Shown here: one piece after another, positions 1-13,500 of the stretch
How the letters are laid out: each line of letters begins with the position of its first letter
Numbering within the stretch: the first letter of the stretch is position 1
Origin: Pogonophryne albipinna
Lineage: Eukaryota; Chordata; Actinopteri; Perciformes; Artedidraconidae
DNA length: 64,000 bases
Assembly: GCA_028583405.1 (NCBI GenBank)
Contig: CM053246.1
Coordinates: forward strand, 3,220,570 to 3,284,569
Direction: 5' to 3'
Position numbers and translations under genes: made by a program
Notes under the pieces: generated by a model
The model's input: only the letters and a program-made list of their open reading frames with translations
Told to the model about the DNA's origin: nothing
The model's database searches: none

Positions 1-217
1 CACTGATAGAAATGTATTATGAAGCATAAATATATAGTTAAAACACTATAATTAGCAAGTTAAAATGCTATCTGAAACGATTGGAAATGGAGCTACACCA
101 ACAGGATTGCTTAAATGACTGAAATATTGCAAATGCATTTTTAAAATTGTTGTTATTTATTGTTGCAAATGTCTTACAAATAAAGACTTTGGTGAAAATC
201 TGTTTGATCGTCCTTAC

Positions 218-2599
218 CTATAACAGGGTTGTAACACTGCATGGCCAAAGCATTATATTTCATAGCACAGGAGCCAATCACGTAGAGCTTCCCATGACAC
301 GCCGTGGCAGTGAAGTTAGTCACATATTTCAGGGCGGGGCAGGTCAATGCCCAGGTGTCGTTGTAAGGGTCGTAATGCTCAACCTCAACCCTATTTGAAG
401 TTGTACCTGAAGGAGGGGAATGAAAGTAGAATGAGTAAAGAAGGTAAATCATGCTTTAAACACCCAAACACATATCTAAAATGCTGCTGTCTTCTAGAAC
501 CTGTCGATATTTAAAAGTAAAATTCATACAAACGGTTATCGCACAGCTAAGCCATTGAAGGCATATATGATACTTGAGTTAATCAATGTTTTCCATTGTA
601 TTGCTGGGTTACATGCAGATCTGAATTTATTTTCCTACCTCCAATGACGTAAATCTCCCCGTTGAGTGTTGCAGAAGTGTGGTTAGTCCGAGGCCGGAGC
701 ATGGGAGCCACAGTAACCCACCTCCCCTCTTTTGTGATGAACTTCCAGGTCTCTGTGGTCGACCAGGTGTTGGTATTCGAACCACGCGAGCCTCCTGCCA
801 AACAGACAATAACCCTTTGTCAAAGGTTTGACGATGTTTTACGTTCCTCGACAGAGAAGTGCGTTCTGCCTAAAGTTAGAATCATTACTTCTCCTTTTCC
901 TTCTTAAGATTCTATGTTGCATGTGCCTACCTGTGACGTACACATCATTGTTTAAGGAGACCATGGCGTAACCCCACTTGTTAGGATTAGGAAAATGAGG
1001 GAGCTCATGCCACTGTTCTGCAGATACAAATAAAAGTGAGTTCATTTATGAGCATCATTTAAGTAAGGTAAAAGTTTCACAAATACAGCATGCAAATGAA
1101 AAGGTATACCATGGAAATAGGGTTAAGACACATAGAGATGTCCTCAAAGTAAGGAAGAAAAAAAAGGAACAGAACTGTTAAAAAATGATCTTCTCTGGTA
1201 CAGCCATTATTATGGTTGCAAGTATTCAACATAACAACAGAAATATAACAGTAAGATGCAACAATCTTTTTCATAAAATTACATCCAAAATCATGTACAT
1301 GTCTTCTTCCAGCTATGCACAATAAAAACGTGATTTGATGAACTGAGAAGATCCAATTTTGTCACATTCAGACCAAATTCCTGCAGAGCTGTTTTTCTGT
1401 CAACACTACATTTAACACCCTATGACACATCTGCCAAACTGTTTCAAGGATTCCAAAAGACATTTCACAACAGTTGTGAAATGTAATCTGAACTTGAACA
1501 AACTCAGCATTTTGTATACATGCAAAAACAAAGATGTAAGTACTTGTCTTTGTGTTGTAGAAAGCAAAATTCCTGGGGAGTAATCTTTGTAGTCTCGGGT
1601 CTCTGTCCTCATCATCTGAGTCCTCCTCATCATCCGAGTCATCCAGAGAACGACCTCCCATCACCAGCAGCACCTCTTGCAGGTTTGGTTGTGGACTCTT
1701 AGAACTGAGACTGTCTGTGTGTTCTGGTGCCAAATCCATTTTCTATAAAAGTTAAAGTCATAATTGTTAATGGGAAATCTACTCAGAATGACCAGATAAA
1801 AGGGAGAAAGTGTGAACTCACTAACCTCTCTTTGGACTTTTTCCACAGCCTCTCTGCAGCTGGGGGAGCCCTGCACCAGACTGTCCTTCAGCAGGGTGTC
1901 TGTCAGGTAGTCCAGGCTGAGCAGCGGGAGACGGGACAGAGTGAGGAGTTCAGGGAGGTCGGAGATCCGGGACTCCTTGTGGTGCCTGGCCCATTTCAGA
2001 ATGGCCTCCACACGGGTGCACTCTGTCCGGATTTGTAGTCCTTCGTCGGACAGGCAGGCAACCAACCTCTCCTTCGCCAACAGGAGATATTCCTCACATT
2101 GTTGCACAGCTTCAAAGTTCTCCAAGAGGAAGGCCCACGCTTTGGCCATCACCTCGGGGCAGCCATGGATATCTCCAAACTCCAGGATTCCCAGACAGTT
2201 GGTGGCATCAATCTGATGCTGAAGGTACCGGCTGCACACGCCTCTCACCGTCTGGAACTGGAGTTGGCTGGAGTTGCAGATCAGCCCCTCCACGTTGCTC
2301 TGGTTGATGGTCAGTTTGCCTGTGTATGCAAAGTCCAGCAAGCAGCTGAGTATATCAGGATCGACATCATGAAGCTCGACACGCGCAGCTATGCTCTCCA
2401 CAAAGTCCCCTGAGAACATGCTGTGGAAGTACGTGCTGCAGAGCGCCAACACGCCACGGTGACAGGGGAAGTCCCGACCTCCTGCGCTCAGTGTTACATC
2501 CACCAGTTTGGGGTCAGAGCAGAAGGAGCGCAAGCCCTCCAGAATGCTCTGTGGATGGGAGGGCAGGCAGAAGTCCAGGTCATCCACATTGCGCACCAT
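218..2599 (-). CDS. klhl30: Kelch-like protein 30 (BTB-BACK-Kelch), 3' end off the window
   Basis: Five exons join in frame on the minus strand: 2599-1826, 1742-1544, 1017-931, 794-639 and 406-218, each with AG acceptor and GT donor. The ATG at 2599 begins [10 protein letters not shown], the N-terminus I recall for KLHL30. Exon 1 of the CDS carries the BTB domain (about residues 33-130, with DVTLSAGG and [10 protein letters not shown]) and the BACK domain (about 135-240). The later exons carry the first Kelch blades ([12 protein letters not shown] and [15 protein letters not shown]), preceded by an acidic Asp/Glu loop. About 468 codons are visible; human KLHL30 is near 580 residues, so the last blades lie left of base 1. 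BTB-Kelch proteins usually act as substrate adaptors for CUL3 ubiquitin ligases. KLHL30 is poorly characterised and reported as muscle-enriched, so a specific substrate cannot be given. The frame is intact. Confidence 0.93.
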
Positions 2600-2668
2600 G
2601 GTTAACTGCGGTTCAAAATGTGGGTCAAATCAGCTTAAAGCAGGGACGATATAAGACTGAGCTTACCT
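2600..2668 (-). other. klhl30: klhl30 5' leader in the ATG exon, with splice acceptor
   Basis: Reading the minus strand, a T-rich tract followed by CTACACTTGCAG ends at about 2667. Roughly 67 bases of untranslated leader then precede the ATG at 2599. This implies at least one upstream non-coding exon. A donor-like CTGTGGTGAG on the minus strand near 3180 is a possible partner, but it is not supported by anything else. Confidence 0.45.
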
Positions 2669-4229
2669 GCAAGTGTAGGAAAAAAACATAAATATGCAGG
2701 AAAAAAAACTATCCATTTGAACAAATGTTAAGCAACAACGTAGCCATGATCTACAAAATATTTTTTAAATGATGTAGGACCTGACAATAAGATTGAGTAA
2801 CTGCTTCACACAGATAAACTGCAAATACAACAAAGCGTTATTAGTTTTAAAAGTGGTGTATGATAAAAAATATTTTTTCTTTTGACAATTAAACAATGGG
2901 ACAGATAAAAATAAAAAAAATAGAATTGAAGACAAATTGTTAAAACGTAAGTTTATAATTAAAATCTGTTTCTCTACGACCTTTCTGATTTGAGGGAAAA
3001 CTAACTAAAAGGCCTTTTGTAAAATAGTGCCTTGTTTTCTTAGGTGTGGAGTCGCTGTGTTGTAAGGACTACTACCTTTGGCTCATGATAAGTATGAAAT
3101 ACTGTAATACTATACTCTAATCACATCACAAGCCAACAATACATTACATTTCCTGTCAAAATGAAATAACAACAAACTCACCACAGGAGTAGAGAATGGA
3201 AATAATGGCTCATCCTTTTCCAGTAAATAAAAGCTGTTTGTAGCTAAGCGGCTGGTCGGATCAACATGGAGTGGGCAGCATGGCGAAAAACATTAGCCAA
3301 GTCATTGGGACGCGCCTGTCTATCGGTTATTTTTAGAACCGAGAGTGAGGCTGTGCTAAAGTCAGATTCCAAACAACAAGCATGGGGGCCGCAGCTGCTG
3401 TTACAGGCACATACCATTCCTCCCAGCAGAGAGGACACATGACGTAGCCCCAGCAGCTACTTTATGTATCATGCAACAACTAATTCATAACACCACATAC
3501 AAGGAGGGATTATTTCAATTTCAAATGTCAGTAGTCAGTGTATGGTAAATAAAAAAATTGTCTTTGGTGGTAGCATGGGTTAACCTGGTCCTATAAGCCT
3601 CAGACAGCAAAGAGCGGGACACAGCCTGTCAGAATGGGCCAATAATTTACATTTTTGAGGGGGGATACCAGTGTCCCCTCCTCATTTGGACTGATCCTCA
3701 TTTTTGTTTGTCCTCGGTCATTATCATCGTAATTTCATTGCAAAGTTTGCTATTTATCTATTGTATCTATTGAAAAACATAGAGTATCTGAATGTACATG
3801 TTAACATTTAACTATTTTAGCACTCTATTGACTGACAGATATAGTAAACAGCTTTCTGTGACTCAGTGTTCCAGCCCAGCTTGGTCCTGGTTTGATTCAG
3901 TGCCGGGGGGACATGCTTACACACAGAGGAGGCAGGTGTCAGCCTGATATCATAAAGTGGCTTGAAGGTCTTCCACAATTATCTGATTTATTTCTCTTTT
4001 TCACAGTTTTATTGTTAAAATAACTGCAAAACAATTATCGGCATGAGCCAGTTTTTTGTCACAAAACTTTTGTACCAAAAAATCCATGGGTGGCGTGTGA
4101 GACATTGGGCCACTGGACACAGACATAAGATTTTAAAGCCTCTTTTTGTTGCTGTTTTGTGACTCTTTTTTGTCCTTACTTATCGTTGTAAGTCTCTTAT
4201 GTCTATCCGCTGCTGTTTTATCTTTATCT
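2669..4229. other. Intergenic stretch, no gene recognised
   Basis: AT-rich sequence upstream of klhl30. I see no conserved reading frame. Part of it may contain a non-coding first exon and promoter of klhl30, but no TATA box or CpG-rich segment stands out. Confidence 0.4.
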
Positions 4230-6288
4230 TTTAAGTTGCATACCGGGACCACCAAAATGCCTACGCAAAGTTCCTCAGAGACACACGGTCAAAATTCTAC
4301 TCCACCATCATCAACAATAGCCCTGGCAACTCCAAGCTACTTTTTTCCACAATAAACCATCTCCTCAAACCTCAGACTCCGCTACACAAAGACACCACAG
4401 AGGAGCAGTGATAATTTCATCACATTTTTCAGGAAAAAAGTAGAGACCATCCGCTCTCTCCTCTCAAACTCCGCTGCTCTGCTAGTCCTGACCGTCAACC
4501 CCCAGCCTGGACCGACCCAGCTTCTTTGCTGCTTCACTAACATCTCGCAGCATGAAGTTGAGGCCATCATCAAAAAGATGAAACCCTCCACCTGTGCCCT
4601 GGACCCCTTTCCCATAGCTTTGGTTAAATCGAACATTGGTGCCATAAGTCCGCTGATCACTTCAGTGATAAACCAGTCCATCCAGTCTGGTCATGTTCCA
4701 CCACCATTAAAAGCTGCTGTCATCAAACCACTCCTCAAAAAACCCACTTTAGACCCTGAAGTCCTAGCCAATTACAGACCCATCTCCAACCTGCCATTCC
4801 TATCCAAGGTACTGGAGAAAGTAGTTGCCATTCAGATCCAGGAACATCTAACACTGAATAAACTCTTTGAAAAATTCCAGTCTGGTTTCCGCCAGAGCCA
4901 CAGTACAGAAACTGCCTTAGTCAGGGTGACCAATGACCTACTGATGACAGCTGACACCGGATCTCCATCTCTCCTCATCCTCCTGGATCTAACTGCAGCA
5001 TTTGATACCGTCGACCATGACATCCTACTCCACCATCTTCACACTACAATTGGACTCTCTGACTGCCTTAAACTGGTTCACCTGCTATCTCACCGAGAGG
5101 ACTGAGCACGTCACCTTGGGAGCGGCTAAATCAAGAACACACTCTGTGACTTGCGGTGTCCCCCAAGGATCAGTCCTCGGCCCCACCCTTTTCACCATAT
5201 ACATGTCCCCCCTTGGTCGTGTCATCAGCCGGCATGGAATATCTTTCCATTGCTATGCTGATGACACACAGCTCTACATCAGAGCAAACCCAATCCCTTC
5301 TGCCATCATCCACAATAACCACATGCCTGGAGGAGATAAAGGTGTGGATGAAGCACAACTTCCTCCAGCTAAACAGCTCCAAGACTGAAGCCATTCTTAT
5401 TGGCACTCCACATCAGGTTCGTACATCCGCCATCACCAGCATCAACTTCTCCGGTCAGAACATTCCACTCTCATCAACGGTTACCAATCTGGGAGTTAAA
5501 ATTGATCCTCACCTGAACTTTGAGGCCTACATCAAGCAAATATGCAAGACCTCTTTCTACCACCTGAGAAATATTGCGAAACTCCGCCCCACACTCAGTC
5601 TGCCAGATGCTGAAAAACTTGTCCACGCCTTTGTCTCCTCCAGGCTGGACTACTGTAACGCACTTCTCTTTGGGATTACTAGCAAGAACATCCAGAAACT
5701 GCAATACATCCAAAACAACGCTGCTAGGATCCTGATGACAGTGCGGAAGTACGAACACATCACACCCATCCTCAAATCACTGCACTGGCTCCCGGTCTCA
5801 CTCAGGATTGACTACAAAATCACCCTCTTCACTCATCAGTGCATACATGGAAATGCTCCCTCCGACATCAAGGAATTGATCACCCCACAAACCTCCATGA
5901 GGAACCTACATTCAGTAAAGGCAAACCTCCTCATCCCACCAGGGACAAAACTGAAGACCATGGGAGACCGAGCCTTCTGCTCCGCTGCTCCGAGACTGTG
6001 GAATGCCCTCCCAAACCAGCTGAGGACAACACAGACTGTAGATGCTTTCAAAAAAGGCCTAAAAACGCATCTTTTTAGTATAGCCTTTAACTAGATTTTT
6101 TTAATCCCCCACATTATGCCATGCCGGCATGAATGTCACAGCTTTTATTATGTTGTTTTAATTGTTTTTAAATTGTTTTTATTGTTTTGTTTCACCCTTT
6201 TTAATTTTGTAGCACTTTGAGTTTTGTTTACGCAAATGAAAAGTGCGCTTATAAATAAAATATATTATTATTATTATAAATAGCTTTA
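4230..6288 (+). mobile_element. L2-clade LINE, 5'-truncated and frameshifted
   Basis: The translation shows the end of the pre-RT region (AKFLRDTRSKFYSTI near 4250), then reverse transcriptase: [56 protein letters not shown], the catalytic YADDTQLY near 5255, and the L2-type C-terminal part with SRLDYCNALL and LHWLPV. The coding frame changes at about 5.1 kb and again at about 5.35 kb, and an in-frame stop sits near 4410, so it is dead. The stop at 6092-6094 is followed by a short 3' UTR and an (ATT)n tail at 6262-6288, typical of fish L2 (Maui-like) elements. It lies between klhl30 and espnl. Confidence 0.9.
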
Positions 6289-6685
6289 GACCGCGTTGTG
6301 CCGTCCAACTTCCTCTGCACCTCTTGCGTTGACCAAAGCCCGAGGAGGTCATTTGTCTCTTCCGTGGTCCTTGCTGCTTACATTTAATGGCATCCATCCT
6401 GGTTCGTAGTTGTGTGTGTTGCTGTACAGAATTTGCGGCATTTTGTTGTTGTTGATCAGATCAATTCCGCCCCCCGCCTCCAACATAAGCGTGAAGTATT
6501 GGTTCTTGGTTCTTGCCGGGGGATCCCTGATTTGTTTTGCCCAGTAGGCCCGTTCAGTAATCCATCCATGTCAATAAGGTAAGAAATGAATAGAATACAT
6601 AATGTTAGTGAAATAAGTCTTTACAGTAAGTTAATAATGAATAATCAAGGTCTAAGGAACACACACTCTACTCTGGCTTTTATAA
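6289..6685. other. Intergenic spacer, nothing recognised
   Basis: Between the L2 tail and the small MITE I see no gene or clear repeat. It lies downstream of the espnl stop codon and may contain espnl 3' UTR, but no clear minus-strand AATAAA was identified. Confidence 0.35.
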
Positions 6686-7012
6686 TAGGGCTGGGTATGG
6701 TTTGAAATTAATCACCAATTTGTTAGCAATTCCAAAATTACACAATTTATAAACAAACAAATATTTAATAAATTCAACAACCAATTTCCAAACCTCTAAA
6801 ATGCATAATGGTTGGAGTTCAATGGTTTTAACACAATAAAACACAGTATAAAATCTACAAAATTAGAACTAAAATCAGGTAAGATCTGAGTAAACTTGGC
6901 AAGAACCTGGCTAAGCACTCTATGCTAACTGTCTAGACTTGATAGTTGACTATTGCAACAGCAACCAAAATACAATTCAAGCAATATGTTTTAAGTTTGA
7001 TACCCAGCCCTA
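6686..7012. mobile_element. 323-bp MITE with TA target duplication
   Basis: Inverted termini GGGCTGGGTAT (6688) and ATACCCAGCCC (ending 7010) enclose AT-rich non-coding DNA and are flanked by TA on both sides. The TA duplication fits a Tc1/mariner-type mechanism; the family is not certain. It ends 45 bases from the espnl stop codon, so it lies in or next to the espnl 3' UTR. Confidence 0.7.
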
Positions 7013-7057
7013 ATGTAATGTAACTACAAACAATAGAAAAATATCAAAAAGATGACA

Positions 7058-7589
7058 CTACTCAAAATCAAAAATCTCTGCCTCTTTCTCTTTCCAAAAA
7101 GCAAAACTGCGGTCGATGTATTTACAGATTTCTTCATTGCTAAAACTGGAAATGTCAGTTCCGCTGTTCAGCATCCCCTCGTCCGGCGTAGGTGTCTGCA
7201 CAATGACCTTAGGGACCTGCCTAACCTCTGGGAGGATATGTTTCACCACTTCTACAGCGCTTTCAGGCTGACTCGTGGTGTTTCCAAAAAACTTCACTTT
7301 CATGTCCTCAAAGCCGTCCTTCCACTCGCGGTTCCCAGCCTCGATGTCTTGAATGACAGCCTTATGGAAGTCCCTGACCAGTTCCCAGGGAAAGCTCCCC
7401 ACGTGGTCGAACACCTCGAAACACAGCAGGTGTCTAATTTTGCGTTCGTCTACAGGAAGCTCCAACTCCAGGATGTGGAAGTATCCCAGCATGAAGAGGT
7501 CCAGAGTCAGGTTGTCGTACTCCACCGGCACACCGTCCAAACGAGGGAGGAACTGCTCGGGGGAGTATAGAGCCTGCTGCCTGTGGAGC
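7058..7589 (-). CDS. espnl: espnl last coding exon (C-terminal domain)
   Basis: The acceptor TTGTTCAG lies just above 7589. The exon opens in phase with the AG left by the 953-bp exon, giving [14 protein letters not shown]. It encodes about 177 residues, including [25 protein letters not shown] and the C-terminus [20 protein letters not shown], then TAG at 7060-7058. The frame is open throughout. Confidence 0.85.
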
Positions 7590-10500
7590 CTGAACAAAAC
7601 ACTCAATGGTTATTCGGTTTGTGTTGACACTCGGCTGAAAGTAAAGATGGTACGCTGAACCGTTATTTTGTTGAATAACTACAATGATCATCCAAATTTC
7701 AAACTTGTTTTTTTTTCTTTCTTTCTAATGAATTAATCAACTTATTGTTATTTTGAACAATTTTAAAAACCTATTTTTGTTCAGTGAATATATTTAAGTC
7801 TTGATTAAAGCAAACAAATTCTCCACTGGGGGTAGTGTAAGAACTAAAAACAAACTGATTAGCTTGCAAAGTTGATTTGGCAAACAAGTAAGCAAACAAT
7901 TCCCTATTAACACATTTATCAGACATTATGCAACAATATAAATTATATTTGTGTCCACATAATCATTTTAGGTGCGTTTTCTTTGCTTAGCATGTAGCAT
8001 ATATGGATGGTGAATTACAGCTTGTATGTACAAAAGTTACTGTCTGCTGTTGAAAAAGAGTTGATGAGAGCTGTGAGAAGAAAATAGTACATTTGCTGGC
8101 TATAAAACCTCCAACCAACAAACCATAGCTCTGTGAGTATTTGAGAGTCAAATTGAGTTGTATGTGGATATAGTTGAAGAGACAAGGTTGAGCATCAATT
8201 ACCAAGAGGTTAAATGTTAAACAAACATATTATGCCACCAAGTGTGAGAAATACTGTATTAGTAGATGATATTCGCTCTTCTTTTTCTGACTCACCATTA
8301 GTCACCGCTGGATTACCAGACCCACAGTTCACCCACACACTAACCTCCTTTTCCCCTCTCTCTCCAAGTGAGGTTCTTACCCTAATTACCTCTGCCCGTC
8401 CTACCACCTGTCCTCTGGACCCTATCCCCTCAAACCTCCTTCAGACTATCGCTCCTGATATTCTACTGTTTCTCACCCATTTCATCAACACTTCTCTAAC
8501 TTCTGGTCACTTTCCAAACAGTCTCAAGGAGGCAAGATTAAACCCTCTCCTAAAGAAACCCACTCTCAACCCGTCCGATGTTATAAACTACAGGCCTGTC
8601 TCTCTCCTCCCGTTCCTGTCTAAAACACTTGAGCGCGCTGTCTTTAAACAACTCTCCTGTTGTCTCCATCAGAACAACCTTCTGGATCCGCACCAGTCTG
8701 GTTTCAAGGCAGGTCACTCCACAGAAACTGCTCTCCTTGCTGTCTCTGAGGAACTGCACACTGCTAAAGCAGCCTCCCTCTCCTCTGTCATCATCCTGTT
8801 AGACCTGTCTGCTGCATTCAACACGGTGAACCATCATATCCTCCTTCGCACTCTCCAAGAACTTGGAGTTTCGGGCTCTGCACTTTCCCTCCTCACCTCA
8901 TACCTCGAAGACCGCACCTACAGGGTAACTTGGAGAGGGTCCGAGTCCGACCCTTGTCAATTAACTACAGGGGTCCCTCAGGGCTCTGTCCTTGGTCCCC
9001 TCCTCTTCTCTCTGTACACAAACTCACTCGGATCTGTCATTAGCCCGCATGGTTTTTCATACCATTGCTACGCTGACGACACCCAATTAATTCCGTCCTT
9101 TCCCCGCTCAGAGACCCAGGTCGTCGCACGCATCTCTGCTTGTCCAGCGGACATCTCTCAGTGGATGTCTGCTCATCACCTCAAGCTCAACCTTGACAAG
9201 ACTGAACTGCTTTTCCTTCCGGGAAAAGATTGTCCCACTCTTGACCTGACAATCAACATCAGCACCTCTATTGTTTCCCCGACTCAGACTGCAAGGAATC
9301 TGGGTGTGACCCTAGATAACAACCTGTCCTTCACTGCAAACATCGCTGCTACAACCCGCTGCTGCAGATACACGCTTTACAACATCAGGAGGATACGTCC
9401 CCCCCTGACCCAGAAAGCAACGCAGGTTCTGGCCCAGGCTCTCGTCATCTCACGCCTAGACTCCTGCAACTCCCTCCTGGCTGATCTACCTGCATGTGCC
9501 ATCCGACCTCTGCAGCTCATCCAGAATGCAGCGGCTCGTCTGGTCTTCAACCTTCCAACATTTTCCCACACCACGCCGCTCCTCCGCTCCCTTCACTGGC
9601 TTCCGGTAACTGCTAGAATCCACTTCAAGATAACGGTACTTGCGTACCATGCTGTGAATGGATCTGGCCCTTCCTACATCCAGGACATGGTTAAACTATA
9701 CACCCCAGCACGTGCACTCCACTCTGCATTGGCCAAACGGCTCGCTGCACCCGCACTGCAAGGGGGACCCAAGTTCCCATCAGCAAAAACATGTGGGTTT
9801 GCTATCCTGGCTCCAAAATGGTGGAATGATCTCCCCATTGAAATCAGGACAGCAGATAGCTTGCACATCTTCCGGCGCAGACTGAAAACTCATCGCTTTC
9901 GACTCCACTTCGAGCGATATAATTACTAACAAAGCACTTATATACTAATAAAGGACTGGCTTATCTAAAGCCAGTTGAGTAGCACTTGAAATGTTTTAGC
10001 TCTATGAAACCTGATGTACTTATATGATTCTGTTTTCTTCAAGTTTATATCTTGTTGGTCGAACGCACTTATTGTAAGTCGCTTTGGATAAAAGCGTCAG
10101 CTAAATGCAATGTAATGTAATGTAGTATGGGGCAATCGTACGGAAATACCTGCGTATTTGTCTGGACGGGACACTGGAGATCATGCTCCTCCAGTTCCCC
10201 AGCATCTTGTTGACGGCGCTCCTCTGCTTGAAGAAGTGTCCCAGAGAGCTGTTCATCATGTTGGACGGGGCGCTCTCCACGCTGGTCCTGCGACCCAGCC
10301 CTGGTTGGTCGCACATCCCTGGGTTCCCTCCACTCGTCTTCCTCTCTGCTGCGTCCTTACTCTTCAGGGTCACGGTGTAGGCCGACTTCTTCCAGTGGCC
10401 TAAGAACAGCACCACTATACGCTCCTTTCTGAGGCTGGTGGTCTCTAGAACATCTGCAACATTTTCATCATAGTCAATGCCGGAGTCGCTGTTCTGGTCC

Positions 10501-13500
10501 GTCTCTGGGGCCGGACACAGGACTTTAGGATTATTGTCTGACTCTGTGCCCTCAGGCTGTGTGGGGGAACACAACACAACAGCCTCCTCTGGCTCATCTG
10601 AAGGTGAGTTCTCTGTCTCAAAATTATACTTCAGAGTCCTCACAGACACACCAAACTGATGGATTTCATTCTCTATCCTCTCCCTGCGGCCCCTGGTGGA
10701 GTTCTGTCTGTCTGGCGTCTGAGAGAAGACGGATATGAGCTCGGTGTTGGGCATCTTACAGTAGGGCTGGTCTGTCAGGTTGGTCATGAGCAGAGACATG
10801 CTTTTCACGATGCCCGAGATGCGGCCACACCACACTGGTAGAGGAACTTGACTTGAGAAGTTTCTAAACTGTGTGTTGACTGTGATGTTCACTATGGGGG
10901 CGGGCAGAATGTGCCGGAGCTCCTCAGCTAGACGAGCGAGCTCAATCTCGTAGCCTTCACAGTTCCTCTGCAGGGAGACGTTGGCGATCTGCTGCTCCAC
11001 ATAGATGAGGTCATCCTCAGTCAGCAGCTCACCGGAGGGCCCCAGGATGGCGTTGTGGGCTTGGGAGTACCTCCAGCTGACTTTGGCATATCTGCCATTT
11101 TCCTGCAAGAGAAGAGGCCGGCAGCAGGCAGCAAATAAACATGCGGGATGTCATTTTCATATTCCAAATGGCTTAAGCGTGAGAGGAAAAGACTAATGCA
11201 ACAGTAAAACTGCGATCCAAACCTCAGGAATATAACTTGACCAGTAATATGTTATGTGTTCAGTGATTTGTTAGGTGCAATTAAAAGTAAATGATGATTG
11301 AGTTTCCAAGTTTTTTTTCAAATGGTCAGGAATGCAGATTTAGAATAGCATCACAAATTCAGCTAACTGTGGTCAGGCTCAATGAGCATTTGTTTAGAAG
11401 GGGCTGTGCAGAATTATACAGATTTTACTAATTTAAAAATGAATAAAAGTGTTTCAGTTTGATTCTCCCAAATTATTACTATTGACTAACTCTTTTAGGT
11501 AATTTTATCAAAACAAAATCAAATTACACAAAATCTATCCACATAAAATAAGTCAGGGATAATGAAAACAGAACGATGTTGATCACTGTTTCACATTATC
11601 CCGCTTATTACCGGTCACATACTAAATACAAAAATTATCATATTGCTTCCACTAAGAATTTTTTTCCATTCCACGACGTACCAACGGCTGGAACTTCAAA
11701 TAACAGCAGCACTTATCGAGGATTTCTGTATCTGTCCAAGTTCACAGATCTGTTCCACTAACACTTGAACAATGCCAGAGCCCACACCGTGTTCCTTTGA
11801 TCCTCTTTGCAACAGCCATTATTTTGCTTAGCAGTGGTTGTGTTATGTGTTATTGATTATTAAAAACTTCTAAAATAGCCAGATTGACCAATCAGAATTG
11901 AGTATTTAACTAAGCCGTGTGATAACTCCTGTCCTGAATAACACCAAACTAGAACATGTCTAAGCTGGCCACAAACCTGTGCGGCTTCTATAATCACATA
12001 AGATATGTAGCATTTGTACGAGGGGTTTTAAAGTTTTAGACTGTGGACCTTTCCTCAGACAAAGCTTTCACCCTATAGGCACTCAACAATTGAGACAAAA
12101 TAGCCTAATATCGATGTTTCACATAACTTTAGACTACACTGAAAACATTTCTAACTGTTCCTGCATTAATAATGTGAGCCTGATTCAGAGAGACCTTACC
12201 TTCCTCCTCTGGTCCTCCTCATCCAGCAGCCTGGCCTGCAGCTGCCTAACCATCACCTGCCTCTTCCACTCAGCGATGGGCCGGCCTCTCTCGTCGTGGG
12301 TGGGCACCAGGTAGTCGATGTCGGACAGGTTGGCCTGCTCAGTGGGCAGGACCACCATCTTGTTCTGAGAAAGATGCAGCATATGAGCTGCTAAAGAAAG
12401 GAAGCACTTACAAAAGAAGGATGTTCAACATTAGAAAGCTTACTGCACTTACTGCTTGTCCAGTGAACGTTCCTGATATTCCTGATTGTTTTAAGGATTG
12501 AATGGATTTCATGTCCCCAAGAAGCTTCCTTCCAGCTAGGAGGTTTGCGTCAGGCAACATCGTCTTATCAGCAGGGGCAGACTTCTGACTCCCAGCCACC
12601 TTGGGCCCATTGAAACCTTTAATAACTGAAATGCAAATCATAATCTGTGTCACATACATCATTTTTCCTGTCCAGTACTGACTTCCAGTCTTGGTTGAAG
12701 TGTTAATTTCATTGACTAAAACAATGACGAAATATGTATATACGACCTTTTTTTCCATGACGAAAACGAGACGATGACGAGACGGCACCGACGGCAGTAA
12801 ACAATAACTGTAACGAAATCATCATGCAATATCGTTGACGAAAAGTGACGAGACGAAAATGTAGTTTACTAAATAAAAACTATGCCAAAATCTCTCTTTA
12901 CTTTCGTTGACGAAAAATGAGGAGACGAAATATTATCAAAGATAACGTTACATCTCTGATAGTCAGTTTTTCTCCCAGCAGTTCCACTTCCGGTGCTGCG
13001 GCAGGGCAGCAGCTGTGTGTCTGTGCTGCGCGCGGCGGTAGATTTGAATTACACCGGGCAGCGGCAAAATATGATCTGTCAGGAAGACTCGGGTCTAACT
13101 CATGGTCTAACTAACCTTATTTAACAGAAAATAAAATGGCAACAACGGGGCTTGGGAGCAGTGGTCGCACTCGCGTTAACCGAATACCCCCCCCCCCCCC
13201 CCCCGTCAGTGCGAGTGAGTGATAAATTGTGCACTCGACGGATAATAATGGATTATGACGGAAATGTTACGATCCTGTCCGTCAAAATGACTGACAAACG
13301 AAAAAGTCTAAGCCACCACTGCTTGGGAGAAAGAAACAATGTGATATTTGGGCCCATTTTCGCTACAATGAGGCGGAGAAAAAAAGCGAATGCATTGTTT
13401 TATCAGAAGGGAAGCAATGTGGCCATAACACAGCTGGTAAAAACACCACAAACCTGACCAGATACGCAAAGCTGCATTCTTAATCATTCAACCTGTGTTT

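Noticed and set aside
3244..3438. 64-codon minus-strand frame upstream of klhl30
   Set aside because: No similarity recognised and no splice connection to klhl30; at most part of a non-coding first exon.
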